64,000 bases of DNA from CAHJXG01 sp964235485. GTDB lineage: Bacteria; Pseudomonadota; Alphaproteobacteria; Acetobacterales; Acetobacteraceae. Under the pieces are notes generated by a model that worked only from the letters and a program-made list of their open reading frames with translations, made no database searches and had not been told where the DNA came from. Location: NCBI GenBank assembly GCA_964235485.1, contig CAXSAZ010000007.1, positions 116,451-180,450 on the forward strand, read 5' to 3'. The translations under genes and the position numbers were made by a program. Positions within the stretch are counted from its first letter, which is position 1; the number at the start of each line of letters is the position of its first letter. This document shows, piece after piece, positions 63,289 to 64,000 of this stretch.

Positions 63289-64000
63289 ATGACCCGCCGC
63301 ATCGCCATCATCGGCGCAGGCCCCGGCGGCTTGGCCTCTGCCATGCTGCTCGCCAAGGCCGGCGTGGAGGTCACGCTATACGAATCGCGCGACCTCGTCG
63401 GCGGCCGGTCCAGCACCATCACCGCGCCCACGGCGTCCGGAACCTTCCGCTTCGACATGGGGCCGACCTTCTTCCTGTACCCGCGCGTGCTGGCCGACAT
63501 CTTCGCCGCTTGCGGGCGCAACCTGGAGGACGAGGTGGAACTGATCCGCCTCGACCCGCAATACCACCTGATATTTGAAGGCGGCGGAGAGATCCAGGCC
63601 ACCGGCGACATGGCGCGCATGGCCGCGGAGATCGCCCGCTTCTCGCCAGCCGACGCGGCTGCCCTGCCCCGCTTCATGGCCGACAACCGCCGCAAGCTCG
63701 CGGTGTTCCGCCCGGTGCTGGAGAACGCATTCAACTCCATGCGCGACTTGATGCGGCCGGAGGTGATGCGCGGCCTGTCCCGGCTCCGCCCGCACCGCAG
63801 CGTCGATAGCGACCTCGGCACCTATTTCCGGGACGAGCGCGTGCGGCTCGCCTTCAGCTTCCAGTCCAAGTACCTCGGCATGTCGCCGTTCCGCTGCCCG
63901 AGCCTGTTCACAATCCTTTCGTTCATGGAATACGAGTTCGGCGTATATCACCCGCGCGGCGGCACCGGCGCCGTGATGGCGGCCATGGCCCGCGTGGCGC
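63289..64000 (+). CDS. CrtI/CrtN-like phytoene or diapophytoene desaturase, 3' end outside window
   Basis: First 237 codons of a FAD-dependent carotenoid desaturase. N-terminal Rossmann motif IIGAGPGGLASAMLLAKAG at 6-24, the VTLYESRDLVGGRSS continuation, and FDMGPTFFLYPRVL are typical of the CrtI/CrtN group. Paired with the divergent aldehyde dehydrogenase, so it may belong to a C30 pathway; CrtN, CrtP and CrtI cannot be separated from this half. The 84 bases between the two starts must hold both promoters; I see no clear boxes. Confidence 0.82.
   Translation, partial: MTRRIAIIGAGPGGLASAMLLAKAGVEVTLYESRDLVGGRSSTITAPTASGTFRFDMGPTFFLYPRVLADIFAACGRNLEDEVELIRLDPQYHLIFEGGGEIQATGDMARMAAEIARFSPADAAALPRFMADNRRKLAVFRPVLENAFNSMRDLMRPEVMRGLSRLRPHRSVDSDLGTYFRDERVRLAFSFQSKYLGMSPFRCPSLFTILSFMEYEFGVYHPRGGTGAVMAAMARVA

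Overview
This is a GC-rich chromosomal window from an alphaproteobacterium, most likely Acetobacteraceae or a close relative in Rhodospirillales. The evidence is the gene content: a split proton-translocating transhydrogenase (pntA1-pntA2-pntB), a GapR-type DUF2312 protein, the NDUFA12-mlaD-DUF2155 cluster, purSQL purine genes, a phasin, clpS-clpA, and a carotenoid-type aldehyde dehydrogenase next to a CrtI/CrtN-like desaturase. The family assignment is inference. Nearly all of it is dense housekeeping sequence. I see no insertion sequence, prophage or CRISPR array, and no gene-free stretch over 300 bases; the two longest gaps, 30558-30853 and 31267-31541, flank the broken phasin gene.

Layout. 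1-6058 (minus): transhydrogenase, ABC1 kinase, oligoendopeptidase F. 6138-12741: acyl-CoA synthetase, GapR-like and DUF1244 proteins, then glycerate 2-kinase, pyruvate kinase and a GH5-like glycosidase. 12814-17348: a branched-chain amino-acid-type ABC transporter whose second permease and first ATPase are fused. 17309-19550 (minus): NDUFA12, MlaD, a small unknown, DUF2155 and OtsB. 19659-27717: a NrdJ-derived protein without catalytic cysteines, RidA, a FemAB/GNAT-like protein, an MBL hydrolase, a DUF2075 helicase coupled to a secreted EEP nuclease, an SDR and DUF427. 27738-34406: clpA, clpS, a frameshifted phasin with a recognisable promoter, DD-carboxypeptidase, methionine aminopeptidase, a thioesterase and a RadC truncated to its N-terminal part.

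34418-42525: terC, purB, then purC-purS-(Rap1a/Tai-like)-purQ-purL-bolA-grxD, overlapped so tightly that it should be one transcript. 42561-45241 (minus): lrp, prfC, rpsD. 45610-54365 (minus): an eight-gene operon aroG(II)-pncB-nadE-unknown-gltX-PPOX-cysS-trmJ in which six of seven junctions are 4-base start/stop overlaps. 54430-63204: gor, gabD, glmU, gph, DUF3108, tRNA-Val(CAC), an M20 peptidase whose end runs antisense into that tRNA, and a carotenoid-type ALDH. 63289-end: partial CrtI/CrtN-like desaturase.

I did not find a clear new multi-gene system. The best candidates for something undescribed are the Rap1a/Tai-like gene locked inside the purine operon, the cysteine-less NrdJ relic that is still intact as an ORF, and the helicase/secreted-nuclease pair. 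The cleanest direct observation is the 17-bp tandem duplication that breaks the phasin reading frame.
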